Part shown: positions 8,032-15,430 of the stretch, in pieces
Layout: the number at the start of each line of letters is the position of its first letter
Position numbering within the stretch: position 1 is the stretch's first letter
From: Spyradomonas excrementavium
GTDB taxonomy: Bacteria; Cyanobacteriota; Vampirovibrionia; Gastranaerophilales; Gastranaerophilaceae
Direction: 5' to 3'
DNA: 17,054 nt
Assembly (NCBI GenBank): GCA_018714005.1
Contig: DVOA01000079.1
Coordinates: 1 to 17,054 of the forward strand
Program-made: the position numbers and the translations under genes
The notes under the pieces: model-generated
What the model was told of the DNA's origin: nothing
Database searches by the model: none
The model's input: the letters and a program-made list of their open reading frames with translations, nothing else

Positions 8032-9125
8032 CTTTCAACATTCAAATCATTGCCCACAACTACCATTTCACGCTCATCGGGATAAATATCCTGTGAAATA
8101 TCGCGTTCGGGCATAAGTTCGTTAATTCCCGTAACCTCGGAGGTTATAATCACCGTATCATCGGTTTTTCCGACCACAACGGGGCGGAGTTTTTTGGAAT
8201 CGCACGTTGTAAAGAGCGTTCCGTCCGGAGTTACGGAAATTACGGCATTCGGACCGTTTATCTCGAGGTTAGCGAGCGAAGCCTTTATTCTCATCAAAAT
8301 TTCACTGTTATCGCGCATTTGCATTTCTGAAAACGGAAGCGGCGTGATAACGTGTTTGAAGTATTTTAAAGGCCATTTTAAAATTTTATTTACGTAGTGC
8401 AATGTATATAAAAAACACTGCGAATCGCTTTCAAAGCCGATATAGCCTTTGTAAAGGCTTTCTTGAAAGAGCTTATTTTTTTCATAAAAGGTATTTTCGC
8501 CGTTTACGAGCGTTGTATAACCCTGCAAAAAGAACGGGTGAGCGGCATAGCGGACAATATCGTAATTTGTGTTCTGGCGGCATTGCGCTGTTATGATTTT
8601 TGCCGTAAAATCTTCGTTTTCGTCCCACAATCCGAAATATGTGCCGATATCTCTGGGGTCGCCGATTTCTTTCAGCGTCAAAACATCCGGCCAGAAAGAA
8701 TAAACATAGCCCTCGTCCGCTTCTTCGAGCGCTTTTCTCAATTTCAGGCGCGTATCGAGCAAAAGTTCTTCTTTTTCCTCTTTTGGCGCGTATTTGTAAG
8801 AATGAGGATAGTTAAAAACTTCAAAAACGTAGTTAGGCATAGGCTTAATATTCAATCCCTCCTGCGGGTGAATATCAGGCGACCACTGCATTACACGGAC
8901 AAAGCCGATAGAGTGCAAAATATCCTCGGCAATGTGCATACCATCGTTTGTGCACGCCATTGAAAGCACGGGTAAATCCTTGTAATTTTCAAACATTCCG
9001 CCCAAATCCTGCATAACAAACGCAAAGCCCGAATTATCGTGCCCTTTTTGCTGCGAACGCATTAGCCTCAACGCGTTTGACGGATGTAAATATCTTTTTG
9101 ACTTGATAGCCCCAATTCTACACAC
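8019..9125 (-). CDS. Glutamate synthase glutaminase subunit (class II GATase)
   Basis: A 368-residue class II glutamine amidotransferase that hydrolyses glutamine and passes ammonia to the FMN subunit encoded next. The GTG start at 9125 is set by function: it places the catalytic cysteine at residue 2 (MCRIGAIKS), exposed once Met is removed. GAGG (minus strand, 9137-9134) lies eight bases upstream. Other family signatures are the substrate-binding stretch MRSQQKGHDNSGFAF (22-36), the oxyanion-hole NGE (208-210) and SDSQ (233-236). The protein has only the GATase domain, as in the split glutamate synthases of archaea, Thermotogae and many Clostridia, rather than the ~1500-residue bacterial GltB. 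It is the first gene of the minus-strand operon, under a good promoter. An asparagine synthetase or GlmS role is excluded by the absence of their second domains and by the operon context. Confidence 0.93.
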   Translation of the reverse strand: MCRIGAIKSKRYLHPSNALRLMRSQQKGHDNSGFAFVMQDLGGMFENYKDLPVLSMACTNDGMHIAEDILHSIGFVRVMQWSPDIHPQEGLNIKPMPNYVFEVFNYPHSYKYAPKEEKEELLLDTRLKLRKALEEADEGYVYSFWPDVLTLKEIGDPRDIGTYFGLWDENEDFTAKIITAQCRQNTNYDIVRYAAHPFFLQGYTTLVNGENTFYEKNKLFQESLYKGYIGFESDSQCFLYTLHYVNKILKWPLKYFKHVITPLPFSEMQMRDNSEILMRIKASLANLEINGPNAVISVTPDGTLFTTCDSKKLRPVVVGKTDDTVIITSEVTGINELMPERDISQDIYPDEREMVVVGNDLNVERWKQ

Positions 9126-9149
9126 TTGGCTTTCCTCACTTCCTTATTC

Positions 9150-9178
9150 AGCATAAATTTTTTGGGTTTTGATGTCAA
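9150..9178 (-). promoter_or_regulatory. Sigma-70-type promoter of the glutamate synthase operon
   Basis: On the minus strand TTGACA (9178-9173, a perfect -35) is followed after exactly 17 bp by TATGCT (9155-9150, four of six consensus bases). Transcription would begin near 9143, giving a leader of only about 18 nt that contains the GAGG ribosome-binding site for the GTG start at 9125. The flanking DNA is A/T-rich. No operator for nitrogen regulation is evident in the spacer. Confidence 0.7.
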
Positions 9179-9275
9179 TAAATGGCGATTAATTTTAATA
9201 AATTCTTTATAATAATGAAGATTTTGAAATACGGGCGGGATTTTTGTCAAATTTTGCGCCTCATCCGCTCAATGT

Positions 9276-9358
9276 TGTCACCCTGAACTTGATTCAGGGC
9301 CGCAAGGTTGAAGTAAAAATCCCATCACCCTTGCGATTCCGGGTCAAGCCAGGAATGA
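9276..9358 (+). repeat. Dispersed palindromic repeat, copy B (full length, three hairpins)
   Basis: An 83-nt element made of three consecutive inverted repeats: CCCTGAA-cttga-TTCAGGG (9281-9299), CGCAAGG (9301-9307) pairing with CCTTGCG (9329-9335), and ATTCCGGG-tcaag-CCAGGAAT (9336-9356, one mismatch). It is flanked by TGTCA and TGAC. It matches copy A at 2547-2608 in the opposite orientation. It lies in the divergent spacer between the glt promoter and murC and has no coding capacity. It looks like a non-autonomous repetitive element; a structural or transcription-termination role is possible but not shown. Confidence 0.8.
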
Positions 9359-9431
9359 CGGTTTCTTTTTTTTGCGGCCTTTGGCAATTTAGTTAAAACC
9401 TGTATCGCGCAATGTTTTTTTGTAATAATAT

Positions 9432-9473
9432 TATAAATAGATTCTCAGGACTGAGAAATAGAGGAAAAACGGA
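9432..9473 (+). promoter_or_regulatory. murC leader: -10-like box, 16-bp palindrome and ribosome-binding site
   Basis: TATAAA at 9432-9437 is a candidate -10; no convincing -35 is seen 16-18 bp upstream. Just downstream, TTCTCAG-GA-CTGAGAA (9442-9457) is a perfect 7-bp inverted repeat that would overlap the transcript start, a usual operator position. GAGG (9461-9464) and GGA (9471-9473) precede the murC ATG. No other promoter is evident for the four-gene plus-strand operon. The rest of the 351-nt spacer 9126-9476 holds the glt promoter and repeat copy B and nothing else I recognise. Confidence 0.3.
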
Positions 9474-9476
9474 AAT

Positions 9477-10871
9477 ATGACGATTGAAAATAACAACTCC
9501 CGCAAAAAATTCCACTTCATTGCCATCGGAGGAATAGGAATGAGCGGGCTGGCTAAATATTTGTTGGAGCTGGGCTGTGAAGTCTCAGGTTCTGACGTTC
9601 AGGCAAGCAAATACACAAAAAAACTCGAAGAAAAAGGCGCAAAAATCACCATCGGGCACAACGCTGACAACATAAAACCCGATATGACCGTGGTCGCCTC
9701 CACTGCAATCCGCGAGGACAACCCCGAAAAAGTCAGGGCAAAAGAACTCGGGCTGAAAGTCTATCACCGCTCCGATATTTTGAAAATAATTTCAGAGGGG
9801 CTCGGAAAAACCGAAAAACCGGACTTCATAGGCTTTTCAGGAACCCACGGAAAAACCACAACGAGCGGTTTGTGCGCGTATGTGCTTGAAAAAGCGGGAT
9901 TTTCACCGTCATACTGCGTTGGCGGAATTATACCGGAACTTGACACGAACGCAAAAGCCGCCTGCGGCAAGCATTTTGTGGCAGAACTCGATGAATCTGA
10001 CGGCACAATCGTCAAATATTCGCCCGAAATTAGCGTTATTAACAATCTTGAAATCGACCACGTGGATTTTTACAAAGACGGCTTTGAAAGCCTGTTGGAA
10101 ACCTTTAAAACCCACCTTTCAAAGATGAAAAACGGCACAAAAATCATTATTAACAACGACAATGACGGCACAAAGACGCTGATGGAAAGAAATCCCGAAA
10201 AACATTACATAACTTTCGGGCTCGAAAACGCTGATTACACGGCGAAAAACATTCTCCACAGCGGAATGAAAACGAGCTTTGATGTTTACAAAAAAGGCGC
10301 AAAAACCGGCACGCTCACGCTTTCTGTGCCCGGAAAACACAATGTTTACAACGCTCTTGCCGTTTGCGCTGCACTTTTGGAGGACGGAATCGAATTTGAG
10401 AAAATCCGCCCTCATTTTGAAACTTTCAGCGGGATGGGGAGACGTTTTCAAACGGTTTGTGACTTTAACGGCATAAAAATCATTGACGACTACGCACATC
10501 ACCCGAGCGAAATCAAAACAACGCTTGAAAGCGCCAAAAACTGCGCTCCGAAGCGCCTTGTAGCGATATTTCAGCCGCACAGATATTCAAGATTGAAAGG
10601 CTTGTGGGCAGACTTTTTAAAATCGTTCGATTCTGTTGATAAGCTTTTTGTGGCGGACATTTTCGCTGCGTCAGAAGACCCGGTTGAGGGAATTTCTTCG
10701 GAAAAATTTGCAAATGAAATCGGTGCGGTTTATGCAGGCGGAACAATTGAAGAAGCCGCAAAGAAAATCGCGCCCTGCCTTGAATCGGGCGATATGGTAA
10801 TTACGCTGGGGGCGGGCGATATCACAAAAATCGGAAAGTTATTGGAAGAAAACTACAAATCGGCGGTGTAA
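9477..10871 (+). CDS. murC: UDP-N-acetylmuramate--L-alanine ligase
   Basis: A 464-residue cytoplasmic ATP-dependent ligase that adds L-alanine to UDP-MurNAc, the first amino acid of the peptidoglycan stem. All three Mur ligase domains are present: an N-terminal UDP-binding Rossmann domain with GGIGMSG (18-24); a central ATPase with P-loop GTHGKTT (122-128), ELDESDGT (170-177) and NNLEIDHVDFY (189-199); and a C-terminal domain with GKHNVYNALA (286-295), GMGRRF (319-324), DDYAHHPSE (337-345) and FQPHRYSR (365-372). The IGGIGMSGLA start and the DYAHHP motif identify MurC rather than MurD, E or F. Length is normal. It heads a plus-strand operon; its TAA is immediately followed by the murB ATG with no intervening base. 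Confidence 0.98.
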   Translation: MTIENNNSRKKFHFIAIGGIGMSGLAKYLLELGCEVSGSDVQASKYTKKLEEKGAKITIGHNADNIKPDMTVVASTAIREDNPEKVRAKELGLKVYHRSDILKIISEGLGKTEKPDFIGFSGTHGKTTTSGLCAYVLEKAGFSPSYCVGGIIPELDTNAKAACGKHFVAELDESDGTIVKYSPEISVINNLEIDHVDFYKDGFESLLETFKTHLSKMKNGTKIIINNDNDGTKTLMERNPEKHYITFGLENADYTAKNILHSGMKTSFDVYKKGAKTGTLTLSVPGKHNVYNALAVCAALLEDGIEFEKIRPHFETFSGMGRRFQTVCDFNGIKIIDDYAHHPSEIKTTLESAKNCAPKRLVAIFQPHRYSRLKGLWADFLKSFDSVDKLFVADIFAASEDPVEGISSEKFANEIGAVYAGGTIEEAAKKIAPCLESGDMVITLGAGDITKIGKLLEENYKSAV

Positions 10872-11774
10872 ATGAAAGTTTTTGAAAACTACGAGCTCAA
10901 AAAACATACAACATTCAAAATCGGCGGAAATGCAAGAAAAGTGTGGTTTCCGGAAAGCGTTGATGAGTTTTGTGATTTGCTTAAAAACGTAAAAAGCCCG
11001 ATAATCCTCGGAAATTGCTCAAATGTCCTTGTTTCCTCGTCAGGAGTGGATTCTGACGTTATTATCACGACGGGGATGAAGAATTTCACGGTTGAAAAAA
11101 ACATTATCACCGCAGAGTGCGGCGTTAAGGCGCCAATGTTGTCAAAAACCGCAGCTCAGGAGGGTTTGAGCGGATTTGAGTTTATGATTGGTTTCCCCGG
11201 AACGGTCGGCGGAATCGTTTATATGAACGCGTCAGCCCACAACCAGTTCGTTTCCGACACATGCGTTGAGGCGGAGGTTTTTGATATTGAAACGGGAAAA
11301 ATCCTTAATTTGAACAAAAAAGAGCTGAATTTTTCGTACAGGCATTCAATTTTGCAGGAAAAAAAATATATTTTGCTGCGTGCAAAATTTGAGATGAAAA
11401 TTGGCGAAAAAGAGGCTGTAACCGCGCTTATGGAGCGAAATACGGCTTTCAGAAAAGATAAACAGCCCAACCTCGCCCAACCCAATGCCGGAAGTGTCTT
11501 TAAAAACCCCGAAAACGATTCAGCAGGGCGCCTTCTGGAAAAAGCGGGCGCAAAAGGACTTGCGGAGGGGAGCGCCTGCGTCTGGCACAGCCATGCAAAT
11601 TTTATTGTGAACAACGGCGGCGCTTCTTCAAGGGATGTTTCAAATCTTATGAATAAAATGTATAATATTGTAAAAGAAAAGTATAGAATTGAATTGACGC
11701 CCGAAATCGAGTACATCGGGACGCCTGAAAAGGATGAAAAGGTAATATGGGATACGATGTTAAAAAGAAAATAG
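10872..11774 (+). CDS. murB: UDP-N-acetylenolpyruvoylglucosamine reductase
   Basis: A 300-residue FAD enzyme that uses NADPH to reduce UDP-GlcNAc-enolpyruvate to UDP-MurNAc, the substrate of MurC encoded just upstream. The FAD-binding part shows NYELKKHTTFKIGG (6-19), GNCSNVLVS (47-55) and GFEFMIGFPGTVGG (101-114). Expected catalytic residues are Arg157 in SYRHS, Ser208 in NAGSVFKNP and Glu278 in PEIEYIG. It is the short type II form. It starts directly on the murC stop, so the ribosome probably re-initiates, and its last 28 nt overlap ddl in another frame. Family reading and residue assignment follow established MurB enzymology; I see no irregularity. Confidence 0.97.
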   Translation: MKVFENYELKKHTTFKIGGNARKVWFPESVDEFCDLLKNVKSPIILGNCSNVLVSSSGVDSDVIITTGMKNFTVEKNIITAECGVKAPMLSKTAAQEGLSGFEFMIGFPGTVGGIVYMNASAHNQFVSDTCVEAEVFDIETGKILNLNKKELNFSYRHSILQEKKYILLRAKFEMKIGEKEAVTALMERNTAFRKDKQPNLAQPNAGSVFKNPENDSAGRLLEKAGAKGLAEGSACVWHSHANFIVNNGGASSRDVSNLMNKMYNIVKEKYRIELTPEIEYIGTPEKDEKVIWDTMLKRK

Positions 11775-12697
11775 ACGAAAACGCAAAAATAGCCGTACTT
11801 TGCGGCGGGCCGTCGAGCGAAAGAGAGGTTTCGCTGCGCTCGGGTAAAAATGTGCTTGCTGCGCTGCAAAGGCTCGGGTACAAAAACGCGGAATTGATTG
11901 ATATTGATAAAAATATCGCAAAAACGCTTTCTGAAAAGAAAATTGAAGTTGCGTACAACGCAATGCACGGGCGTTTTGGCGAGGATGGCTGCATTCAGGG
12001 GCTTCTGGAGGTTATGGAGCTGCCTTACACAGGCTGCGGCGTGATGTCGAGCGCACTTTGTATGAACAAAGAACACACAAAAAATATTCTCAGAAGTTCG
12101 GATATTCCGCTGATTAAATCGGTTCTTTTGAAAAAAGGCGGCGATTATGAGGCGAAAATCAGGGATTTAAAAATGCCTTTAATGCTAAAACCCGTGTCAG
12201 AGGGCTCAAGTATCGGGATGTACAAGGTGAATAACCTTGAAGAATTCAATAAATTTATCGAAAAATCCTTTGAATACAATCAGGATGTTATGGTCGAGGA
12301 ATATCTCGAGGGAAAAAGCATGACTGTAGGCGTTCTTGAGGACGGCGGGAAGATTTTTGCGACCGAGATTCTTGAATTTCGTACAAAAACCGAGTGGTAC
12401 GATTTTGAGGCAAAATATACGGCTGGTATGACAGAATTCATTATTCCTGCTGAAATTTCAGCTGAAATGACTGAAAAAATCAAAGAAATTGCCGTAAAAG
12501 CGTTCAAAACCTGCGGCTGCCGCGGTGTTAGCAGGGTTGATTTTTTGCTTGCTGACGGAATTCCGTATGTTCTTGAGGTCAATACCAGCCCGGGAATGAC
12601 GGATTTGAGCGATTTACCGGCTCAATCAGCGGCGATGGGCATAAGTTATGATGAACTTGTGCAAATAATCCTCAATGGCGCAGGACTGAACAAATAG
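11747..12697 (+). CDS. ddl: D-alanine--D-alanine ligase
   Basis: A 316-residue ATP-grasp ligase making the D-Ala-D-Ala end of the peptidoglycan stem in the cytoplasm. Motifs: GGPSSEREVSLRSG (20-33, with Glu25 binding the first D-Ala), HGRFGEDGCIQGLLE (74-88), KPVSEGSSIGM (148-158), EAKYTAG (221-227), RVDF (263-266) and the Mg-binding EVNTSPGMT (277-285). The Tyr in EAKY (Tyr224) is the residue of D-Ala-D-Ala ligases, so a VanA-like D-Ala-D-Lac enzyme is unlikely. The ATG at 11747 lies inside the end of murB with AAAAGG four bases ahead, giving a 28-nt overlap and translational coupling. Confidence 0.97.
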   Translation: MGYDVKKKIDENAKIAVLCGGPSSEREVSLRSGKNVLAALQRLGYKNAELIDIDKNIAKTLSEKKIEVAYNAMHGRFGEDGCIQGLLEVMELPYTGCGVMSSALCMNKEHTKNILRSSDIPLIKSVLLKKGGDYEAKIRDLKMPLMLKPVSEGSSIGMYKVNNLEEFNKFIEKSFEYNQDVMVEEYLEGKSMTVGVLEDGGKIFATEILEFRTKTEWYDFEAKYTAGMTEFIIPAEISAEMTEKIKEIAVKAFKTCGCRGVSRVDFLLADGIPYVLEVNTSPGMTDLSDLPAQSAAMGISYDELVQIILNGAGLNK

Positions 12698-12706
12698 AGA
12701 TAAAAC

Positions 12707-13570
12707 GTGAAACCGAAAAAACCTGATTATGAGAATAATATAAATATTGAGCGCAGGGTTAAAATAAACCAGATGCAGCGTAACGTGAGAAGAAGCCAGA
12801 TGGGCTTGAGAAGATTGCGCGCGTTGCTCAGGCTTTTGATGGTGGGGCTGCTGATTTTTGCTGCGTATAAGGTTTACAAACTTCCGCAGTGGTATCTTGA
12901 AAAAAATACATTCAGTTCCGCAAACAACGGTTCTTTGATGATTCTGGGCAATAATATCACGCCAAAATACAGAATTATCTCGATTTTGCGCCAGACTCCG
13001 GTGCCTCAGCGCCCGATTTATCTTTTTGATACCTCAAAAATCGAAAAAGATATCGAAACTCTTGAACCGGTGAAGAAAGTTTATATCAGGCGTTTCTGGT
13101 TCCCTGCAAGGCTCGATATAATTGTTGAAGAACGTACGCCGCTTATCACGATTTCGCCCGCGGAAAACGTTGCACCGATTGCGTTTTTTGCCGAGGGCGG
13201 AAAACTCATCGGCCGTGAATATCTTCCTCTGGACAAATCCTACAAAACCGTGCTAGTGCTCACTTACGGCACAAAAGGGGATGATTACAGGACGTGGGAT
13301 GAAAATAAAATTAAAAAAATCCTGCTTCTGGCAAAAACGCTTGAGTATTACAGCGGCGAAGAGCTCAAATACCTGGATTTCAGAAATCCGAAAGATATTT
13401 ACGCCCAGCTTCCGGACGTGAAAGTCCGCCTCGGCGAAATGAATTCGACAATCAACAACCGCGTTAAAAATATTGCCTCAATTCTGCCTCAAATCAAAAC
13501 TCTCAATAAAAAAATAAAATACATTGATTTGCAATGGGAAGAAACGCAATATATCAAGCTCGAGGAGTAA
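12707..13570 (+). CDS. ftsQ: Cell division protein FtsQ/DivIB family (POTRA domain)
   Basis: A 287-residue single-pass membrane protein of the divisome. A basic cytoplasmic tail (about 1-40, rich in Arg) is followed by one membrane helix (about 41-57, LRLLMVGLLIFAAYKVY). An outer region has a POTRA domain at about 77-146, including the RRFWFPARLDIIVEERTPL stretch typical of FtsQ, and a beta-rich FtsQ domain at about 155-280. The start is GTG at 12707, nine nt after the ddl stop, with a weak AGAGA site. Position last in murC-murB-ddl-ftsQ supports the call, since ddl-ftsQ adjacency is common. ftsA and ftsZ do not follow: the next gene is convergent and only 9 nt away. Sequence conservation of FtsQ is low, so the assignment rests on topology, the POTRA motif and context. 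Confidence 0.88.
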   Translation: MKPKKPDYENNINIERRVKINQMQRNVRRSQMGLRRLRALLRLLMVGLLIFAAYKVYKLPQWYLEKNTFSSANNGSLMILGNNITPKYRIISILRQTPVPQRPIYLFDTSKIEKDIETLEPVKKVYIRRFWFPARLDIIVEERTPLITISPAENVAPIAFFAEGGKLIGREYLPLDKSYKTVLVLTYGTKGDDYRTWDENKIKKILLLAKTLEYYSGEELKYLDFRNPKDIYAQLPDVKVRLGEMNSTINNRVKNIASILPQIKTLNKKIKYIDLQWEETQYIKLEE

Positions 13571-13579
13571 TTCGGGGCT

Positions 13580-15367
13580 TTATTTCAGATATTTAAAAAG
13601 TTCCGCTCCGTCTTTGAGCTCTTGAACGATGTTTATTTTAAAAATATTTTTCCCGAAATGTTTTTGTGAAAATTCTTTCACAAAATCAATGAATTCCTGC
13701 GCAAATTCGCCCTCAACAATCTCAAAATGAAAGGATTTTGTATTGATTTCAGCAATGCGCTGCGGGAGTTTTTCTTTTAGATTTATATTCAAAAGGCACT
13801 TTTCCCCGATACAGCGGGCTATTTTTTTGTTCAAAAAGCATAAAAAGCTGTTTTCTTTAGAATAGCCGAGCGGCAGCGACGAAGAAGCTGTGACAAGCTC
13901 CCTTTTGTTCATAGGTGCGAGCCCGTTTGCGACTCTGTCGTCTTTTCTGATATATTGTACAAGCCTGATGTGCTCTGAAACTAATTCCGGACGTTGCGTT
14001 ATTGCGGTTGGCTGTTTCATTGCAATTTCAATGAAATCTTTCAGTGTCAAACCTGTACTTTCAAGCAGCTGTGAGCTTTTTAAGATGTTTTCGCGTGCAT
14101 GTTCAGTTGAAAAACAGAAAAGAAACGGAGATTTCATCATTGCTTTGAAGTAGGCTTCTGCGCTGAGCCCCTCTTTTTTAAACAGTTTCTCCATTTCTTG
14201 CGCTTTTTGACCGGGTTTTTCCGGACTTTGGAAAAACAATCTCGGAAATTTTATCGCGCTGCTGACCGCTTTTTCCATTGTCATTCCGTATTTTGAATAT
14301 AATTTTGCAAGACCGGCGATATTGCTGTTGATTGTTTCCGGTGCCTGATAATATTGAGGCTGGGAATAAAGGGCTTTCAAATATTTTTCTTTTGTAAGCC
14401 CGTATGGCTCAAGAGCCTTTATTACGCCTTCTACATTTTCAATTGTTTTTTGCGGCGGCTGAAAATAAAGCGCAGGGAAGTATTTGAAGCTGCCCGCGTA
14501 AGATTTTTTTGTAAAATACGGGCTTTTGAAGTAGTCTGCAAGTATTTGTGCATTTTCAGCAGCTTTTTGGGGCGGTATGGAGCCGTTTTTTACGTAAATG
14601 TTTAAAATTTCTTTTGTGCTGAGCTTTGCTTCGGGGAAATTCTTTTTAAATTCAGAAATAAACTCCTGTGCCTCTTTGGGCAACATTCCGTTGTTGCTCT
14701 GGAGGTGCACAATTGCCCTGTCGAGGTAGTTTTTTGTCTGGGTCGGGGAAAGATTCAGCTCCCGCGCAGTTTTTGAGATTCTCGTGTTTTTATTATCTTC
14801 GCTGAAATGAAGAGAAAGGATTTTTATGTCTTTTTCGCTGTTTTTCGGGTTTTTAAGCAGGCTGGAAATCGTTTCTTTCCTTACAGCTTTTTCCTCTGAA
14901 GTAAAATCGAGCGCAATTTCACGGTCAAAGATTGTTTCGATTGCGTTTTCGCCCACGGTCAGCGTTGAATCACGAAAAATTGTTCTATCCATTGTTGACA
15001 TTTCGGGCAAAACGCGTGAGGAGGGCGCGGGGGTTAAATTTTTGAAGAAATTTTTAAAAGTTTCCGCAGGATTTTCAGAGCTTTTGAGCGTTTCAAGCAT
15101 TTCAAAAAATTTCAACATCAAATCCTGATACACATCCTTTTTGTCGTAAATTTTTGGGGAATATTTTTTTAGCAAACCGCGTATTTGTGTGTCAGAACGA
15201 GTAAATATGCGATTTTTTGCTGCTTCAACAAGCGACGGGTTTTCAGAATTTGAAATAGTTAAAACATCACTGTTTACGCTGGAAAAAAAGTCTTCACCGC
15301 GCGATATAGCCTTGAAAGAAGCATGTTTTTGATGATTTGATGTAAATGGGGAGGTCTGAATCAGCAT
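13580..15367 (-). CDS. Sigma-70-like domain fused to mTERF-like helical repeats (novel architecture)
   Basis: A 595-residue protein of no described family that I recognise. Residues 58-92 resemble sigma-70 region 2.1-2.2 (IRGLLKKYS, then DVYQDLMLKFFEML). Residues 130-223 resemble the end of region 3 and region 4: SLLKNPKNSEKDIKILSLHF, then a helix-turn-helix RISKTARELNLSPTQTKNYL (196-215). The region 2.4 that reads the -10 box is missing or unrecognisable. Residues 283-476 hold five repeats of 38-39 residues: Gly-Leu/Met-Ser/Thr at 323, 361, 400 and 439, and Pro at 298, 337, 375, 414 and 453 before an aromatic-x-Gln-x-Pro-Glu turn, much like mTERF motifs. A degenerate unit may precede at 248-282. 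Residues 500-595 are unrecognised. No signal peptide or membrane helix is seen. No Shine-Dalgarno is visible; the start lies 63 nt after mazG. Confidence 0.72.
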   Translation of the reverse strand: MLIQTSPFTSNHQKHASFKAISRGEDFFSSVNSDVLTISNSENPSLVEAAKNRIFTRSDTQIRGLLKKYSPKIYDKKDVYQDLMLKFFEMLETLKSSENPAETFKNFFKNLTPAPSSRVLPEMSTMDRTIFRDSTLTVGENAIETIFDREIALDFTSEEKAVRKETISSLLKNPKNSEKDIKILSLHFSEDNKNTRISKTARELNLSPTQTKNYLDRAIVHLQSNNGMLPKEAQEFISEFKKNFPEAKLSTKEILNIYVKNGSIPPQKAAENAQILADYFKSPYFTKKSYAGSFKYFPALYFQPPQKTIENVEGVIKALEPYGLTKEKYLKALYSQPQYYQAPETINSNIAGLAKLYSKYGMTMEKAVSSAIKFPRLFFQSPEKPGQKAQEMEKLFKKEGLSAEAYFKAMMKSPFLFCFSTEHARENILKSSQLLESTGLTLKDFIEIAMKQPTAITQRPELVSEHIRLVQYIRKDDRVANGLAPMNKRELVTASSSLPLGYSKENSFLCFLNKKIARCIGEKCLLNINLKEKLPQRIAEINTKSFHFEIVEGEFAQEFIDFVKEFSQKHFGKNIFKINIVQELKDGAELFKYLK

Positions 15368-15430
15368 ATTTTAACAAAGCATGTGAAGAAAAAAATTTGC
15401 TATCTTTTATTAGAAAATTTAACAATATTA

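Noticed and set aside
9068..9250. A 60-residue minus-strand frame spanning the glt promoter and the start of the glutaminase gene
   Set aside because: It overlaps the promoter and the well-supported GTG/Cys2 start in another frame and has no recognisable sequence.
9126..9476. tRNA or small structured RNA gene in the largest spacer
   Set aside because: The hairpins are accounted for by repeat copy B; no cloverleaf, T-loop motif or known riboswitch core was seen.
14000..14530. TAL-effector-like DNA-reading code in the repeats of the 595-residue protein
   Set aside because: The repeats are 38-39 rather than 33-35 residues, lack the variable di-residue between the two helices and the GGKQALE-type core, and fit the mTERF-like Pro pattern better.
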